Assembly (NCBI GenBank): GCA_945877005.1
Contig: CAMCQL010000055.1
Span: forward strand, 1-9,902
DNA: 9,902 bases
Direction: 5' to 3'
DNA from: Chryseobacterium gleum
Lineage (GTDB): Bacteria; Bacteroidota; Bacteroidia; Flavobacteriales_D; Crocinitomicaceae
The notes beneath the pieces were generated by a model. The model saw nothing but the letters and a program-made list of their open reading frames with translations. It had not been told where the DNA came from and made no database searches. Below are positions 7,149 to 9,902 of the stretch, piece by piece (the first letter of the stretch is position 1; each line of letters begins with the position of its first letter). Both the position numbers and the translations under genes were made by a program.

Positions 7149-8570
7149 ATGAGAACTAAATACATTGATTTAATCGACCAAACTTTTGATTTTCCGCAAG
7201 ACGAATTTAACTTAAAGGATGATCGGTTAATTTTTCACGGAATTGATTTAATGGGATTGATTGAACAATATGGTACGCCATTGAAATTCAATTATTTGCC
7301 ACAGATCACTTTCAACATTCAACGCGCGAAAGGCTGGTTCAGAGAAGCGATGAATAACATAGGGTATATGGGGAATTATTATTACTCATATTGCACGAAG
7401 AGTTCTCATTTTGCATTTGTTTTAGATGAGGTATTGAAAAATGACGTCCACATTGAAACATCTTCCGCTTTTGATATCGACATTGTTCGAACACTTTACC
7501 AGACTGGAAAATTAGGGAATGGGAGATTTGTGATTTGTAATGGTTTTAAACCAGAGCAATACATTTCTAATATTGCACGATTAATGGACGAGACGGATTT
7601 GAAAATTATTCCTGTTGTAGACAATATCCAAGAAGTTCACGATTTAATTACTGCCACAGAGGATTCTCAGCAAGAGCTTAATTTGGGGATCAGAATTGCT
7701 TCAGAAGAAGAGCCTAAGTTTGAATTTTACACTTCTCGGTTAGGGATTCGTTATAGGGAAATCGTTCCGTTTTATAAACAAGTGATTCAAAGTAATCCTC
7801 GTGTGAATCTTAAAATGTTACATTTCTTTATCAATACAGGAATCAACGATACAGCCTATTATTGGAACGAATTAACAAAACTATTAAGGGTTTATTGTGA
7901 CTTAAAGAAGATTTGTCCTTCTTTAGATTCTTTAAATATTGGTGGAGGTTTTCCGATTAAAAAGTCATTGGCCTTCGATTTTGATTATGCTTACATGGTC
8001 AAAGAAATTTTAACCCAAGTAAAACGCGTTTGTTCAGACAATAATATTCCAGAACCACATATTTTTACTGAATTTGGTTCATTTACGGTAGGAGAGAGTG
8101 GTGGAGCAATTTTTAATGTATTGCATCAAAAACAACAAAATGACCGGGAAAAATGGAATATGATAGACTCCTCATTTATGACCAATTTACCTGATACTTG
8201 GGCAATTAATCAACGTTTTATCATGTTGCCAATCAATCGTTGGAACGATGATTACGAAAGAGTATTGCTAGGTGGATTGACATGTGATAGCGATGATTAC
8301 TACAATTCAGAACAGCATTCAAATGCTATTTATTTACCGAAATTCAATAAGAATAAGCCATTGTATATCGGGTTCTTTAATACAGGAGCCTACCAAGAAA
8401 CGATTGGAGGTTTTGGAGGTTTGAAGCATTGTTTGATTCCTGAACCAAAACATATCTTAATAAAAAGAGATGAAAACGGGGTGATTAAAACAGAATTATT
8501 TTCTGAAGAACAAACAGCAAATGATTATTTGAAAATTTTAGGCTATACTGCAAAAACGATAGAAGATTAA
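7149..8570 (+). CDS. PLP-dependent arginine-decarboxylase-like enzyme (fold III, short form)
   Basis: The protein belongs to the alanine-racemase-fold (fold III) decarboxylases that include biosynthetic arginine decarboxylase SpeA and diaminopimelate decarboxylase LysA. It most resembles the 460-475-residue proteins annotated as arginine decarboxylase in Flavobacteriia, well short of the ~650-residue SpeA of E. coli. If so it makes agmatine for putrescine/spermidine synthesis in the cytosol. Visible residues are Lys84 in YCTKSS as the probable PLP Schiff-base lysine, the HIETSSAFDI strand at 101-110, the glycine loop NIGGGFP at 263-269 for PLP phosphate, Glu308 in TEFGS, and Cys379-Asp380 in GLTCDSDD, matching the active-site Cys-Asp of the family. 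The usual 'HxGSQ' and 'EPGR' motifs appear as HFFINTG (225-231) and TEFGSF. An ATG at 7145 opens a 4-codon frame only; the ATG at 7149 is the start. Substrate is inferred. Confidence 0.85.
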   Translation: MRTKYIDLIDQTFDFPQDEFNLKDDRLIFHGIDLMGLIEQYGTPLKFNYLPQITFNIQRAKGWFREAMNNIGYMGNYYYSYCTKSSHFAFVLDEVLKNDVHIETSSAFDIDIVRTLYQTGKLGNGRFVICNGFKPEQYISNIARLMDETDLKIIPVVDNIQEVHDLITATEDSQQELNLGIRIASEEEPKFEFYTSRLGIRYREIVPFYKQVIQSNPRVNLKMLHFFINTGINDTAYYWNELTKLLRVYCDLKKICPSLDSLNIGGGFPIKKSLAFDFDYAYMVKEILTQVKRVCSDNNIPEPHIFTEFGSFTVGESGGAIFNVLHQKQQNDREKWNMIDSSFMTNLPDTWAINQRFIMLPINRWNDDYERVLLGGLTCDSDDYYNSEQHSNAIYLPKFNKNKPLYIGFFNTGAYQETIGGFGGLKHCLIPEPKHILIKRDENGVIKTELFSEEQTANDYLKILGYTAKTIED

Positions 8571-8595
8571 TAATCCGTATTTAGATAAGGACTTA

Positions 8596-8611
8596 ACTTA
8601 TTTGAATAAGT
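8596..8611. repeat. Short inverted repeat between decarboxylase and dehydrogenase genes
   Basis: ACTTATT (8596-8602) and AATAAGT (8605-8611) are perfect complements around a TG centre, 26 bases after the decarboxylase stop and 32 bases before the dehydrogenase ATG. It could be a dimeric regulator site or a weak hairpin. No long T tract follows immediately, so termination is doubtful. Chance occurrence in AT-rich DNA is possible. Confidence 0.35.
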
Positions 8612-8643
8612 ATTAGTTAGTTTTTAAATCAAATTATTTATAG

Positions 8644-9902
8644 ATGAAAAAGTTACAGAATTATATAGATGGAAAATATCAAGATCCATTGTGTGGTCAG
8701 TTCATAGACAATATTGAACCCGCAACTGGTAAAGTGTATTCTTACATTCCAGATTCAGATGAACAAGACGTAGAGGTAGCTGTAAATGCTGCGGAAAAAG
8801 CATTTCCAATTTGGTCTAAAATGTCAACTGAAGAAAGAAGTCAAATTTTGGTGCGTTTATCAGAAGGGATTCAAAATAGAATGGATGAATTTGTTCAAGC
8901 AGAATCAAGGGACAATGGAAAACCAGTGACTTTGGCTGCACATGTCGACATACCTCGTGCTGTTTCAAATTTTCATTTTTTTGCAACCGCAATTACACAT
9001 TTTTCCTCTGAATCCCATTATATGGAAGGATTGGGGTTAAATTACACACTACGTAAACCAATTGGTATTGTGGGTTGTATTTCTCCTTGGAACTTACCAT
9101 TGTACTTATTCTCTTGGAAAATTGCACCTGCTTTAGCTGCTGGGAACTGTGTGATTGCAAAACCATCTGAAATTACTCCTTATACTGCGTATTTATTAGG
9201 AGAGGTAGCAAAAGAAGCTGGATTACCTGATGGTGTATTGAATATACTTCATGGCTTAGGACATCGCGTTGGTGATGCGATCATCAAACACCCTAAGATT
9301 AAGGCGATTTCATTTACAGGAGGAACTAAAACTGGAGAATACATCGCACGCACTGCCGCTCCTATGTTCAAAAAATTATCACTTGAATTAGGTGGTAAAA
9401 ATCCAGTGATCATTTTTGCAGATTGTGATTTTGATGAAATGTTAAGCACAACAATTCGTTCGTCTTTTGCAAATCAAGGTCAAATTTGTTTGTGTGGTTC
9501 GAGAATTTTAGTGGAAAGATCGATTTATGATAAATTCAAAGAAGCTTTTGTTTCAAAAGTTGAGAAATCGGTTGTTTCTTATCCTTCGGATCCAAAAGCT
9601 AATTTAGGTGCTGTGGTATCAGAGCCTCATATGGAGAAAATTTTGTCGTATATAGAATTAGCAAAAGAAGAGGGAGGAACAATATTAACAGGTGGTGAAC
9701 GAGTAATTTTAGACGCTCCTTATCAAGACGGTTATTACATTCGTCCTACGGTAATTGAAGGTCTTGCTTATAATTGCAGAACCAACCAAGAAGAAATTTT
9801 TGGTCCAGTGGTTACAATTGCTCCTTTTGATACAGAAGAGGAAGCGTTAATGATGGCAAACTCTACACAGTATGGATTGCAGACGACCTTGTGGACTTCA
9901 GA
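8644..9902 (+). CDS. Aldehyde dehydrogenase, 2-aminomuconate-semialdehyde dehydrogenase-like (3' end outside window)
   Basis: An open frame begins at ATG 8644 and runs off the window after 419 codons; the family is about 480-490 residues, so roughly 65-70 residues are missing. It is an NAD(P)-dependent aldehyde dehydrogenase. Landmarks are PWN with Asn150, KPSE with Lys173, SFTGGT at 223-228, general base Glu248 in LELGGKNP, catalytic Cys282 in GQICLCGSR, and EEIFGP at 383-388 with the cofactor-binding Glu384. The 'DIPRAVSNFHFFA' stretch (102-114) and the CLC pair at the active site are close to ALDH8A1 and bacterial 2-aminomuconate/2-hydroxymuconate semialdehyde dehydrogenases. That suggests oxidation of aminomuconate semialdehyde in the kynurenine route of tryptophan breakdown. 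Betaine-aldehyde or aminobutyraldehyde activity is the main alternative. The 73-base gap behind the decarboxylase allows read-through; a separate promoter was not recognised. Confidence 0.93.
   Translation, partial: MKKLQNYIDGKYQDPLCGQFIDNIEPATGKVYSYIPDSDEQDVEVAVNAAEKAFPIWSKMSTEERSQILVRLSEGIQNRMDEFVQAESRDNGKPVTLAAHVDIPRAVSNFHFFATAITHFSSESHYMEGLGLNYTLRKPIGIVGCISPWNLPLYLFSWKIAPALAAGNCVIAKPSEITPYTAYLLGEVAKEAGLPDGVLNILHGLGHRVGDAIIKHPKIKAISFTGGTKTGEYIARTAAPMFKKLSLELGGKNPVIIFADCDFDEMLSTTIRSSFANQGQICLCGSRILVERSIYDKFKEAFVSKVEKSVVSYPSDPKANLGAVVSEPHMEKILSYIELAKEEGGTILTGGERVILDAPYQDGYYIRPTVIEGLAYNCRTNQEEIFGPVVTIAPFDTEEEALMMANSTQYGLQTTLWTS

Noticed and set aside
9249..9449. Minus-strand open frame of 66 codons near the right edge.
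   Set aside because: It lies wholly inside the well-supported aldehyde dehydrogenase frame, across the SFTGGT and LELGGKNP motifs, so it is a shadow.
1..9902. Mobile element, CRISPR array, defence or toxin-antitoxin system.
   Set aside because: I saw no transposase, integrase, regularly spaced repeats, terminal inverted repeats or toxin-antitoxin pair; genes are of ordinary housekeeping or metabolic types with uniform composition.

Overview
The window is low-GC bacterial DNA with tightly packed genes. It most likely comes from a member of the Bacteroidota, probably the Flavobacteriales. The evidence is the lack of Shine-Dalgarno sequences before the starts, promoter-like boxes of the Bacteroidota TAnnTTTG type, a methionyl-tRNA synthetase with a KFSTSR signature and fused C-terminal tRNA-binding domain, a short arginine-decarboxylase-like enzyme, and a probable gmk-nadD overlap at the left edge. 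I cannot name a genus. Nothing looks mobile: I see no transposase, integrase, tRNA or rRNA gene, CRISPR array or long repeat.

Layout. Bases 1-48 are the last codons of an upstream gene (probably guanylate kinase, gmk), which overlaps nadD (45-659, NAD biosynthesis) by four bases. Two envelope-type genes of unknown function follow, each closed by a clear intrinsic terminator: a small exported, extremely lysine-rich protein (722-1120, terminator 1148-1186) and a predicted lipoprotein (1274-2098, terminator 2125-2151). A probable three-gene operon on the plus strand comes next: metG (2306-4369), a GT4 glycosyltransferase starting at GTG (4386-5504) and a TIGR01777-type SDR epimerase-like protein (5536-6420). 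A YqaA/DedA-like membrane protein (6560-7003) is the only minus-strand gene; it is convergent with the SDR gene and divergent from the next gene. The right end holds a PLP-dependent, fold-III arginine-decarboxylase-like enzyme (7149-8570) and an aldehyde dehydrogenase (8644 to beyond the window edge) resembling 2-aminomuconate-6-semialdehyde dehydrogenase of tryptophan/kynurenine breakdown.

How the genes relate. Most are housekeeping or general metabolic genes (NAD synthesis, translation, polyamine metabolism, aldehyde oxidation) and share no obvious single pathway. The metG-glycosyltransferase-SDR set is probably co-transcribed through proximity. The decarboxylase and the dehydrogenase could both belong to amine metabolism, but the dehydrogenase sequence points more to aromatic amino acid catabolism. 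No gap between genes exceeds about 210 bases. I found no convincing new multi-gene system here. The least explained items are the lysine-rich exported protein, the orphan lipoprotein and the exact substrates of the two right-hand enzymes.
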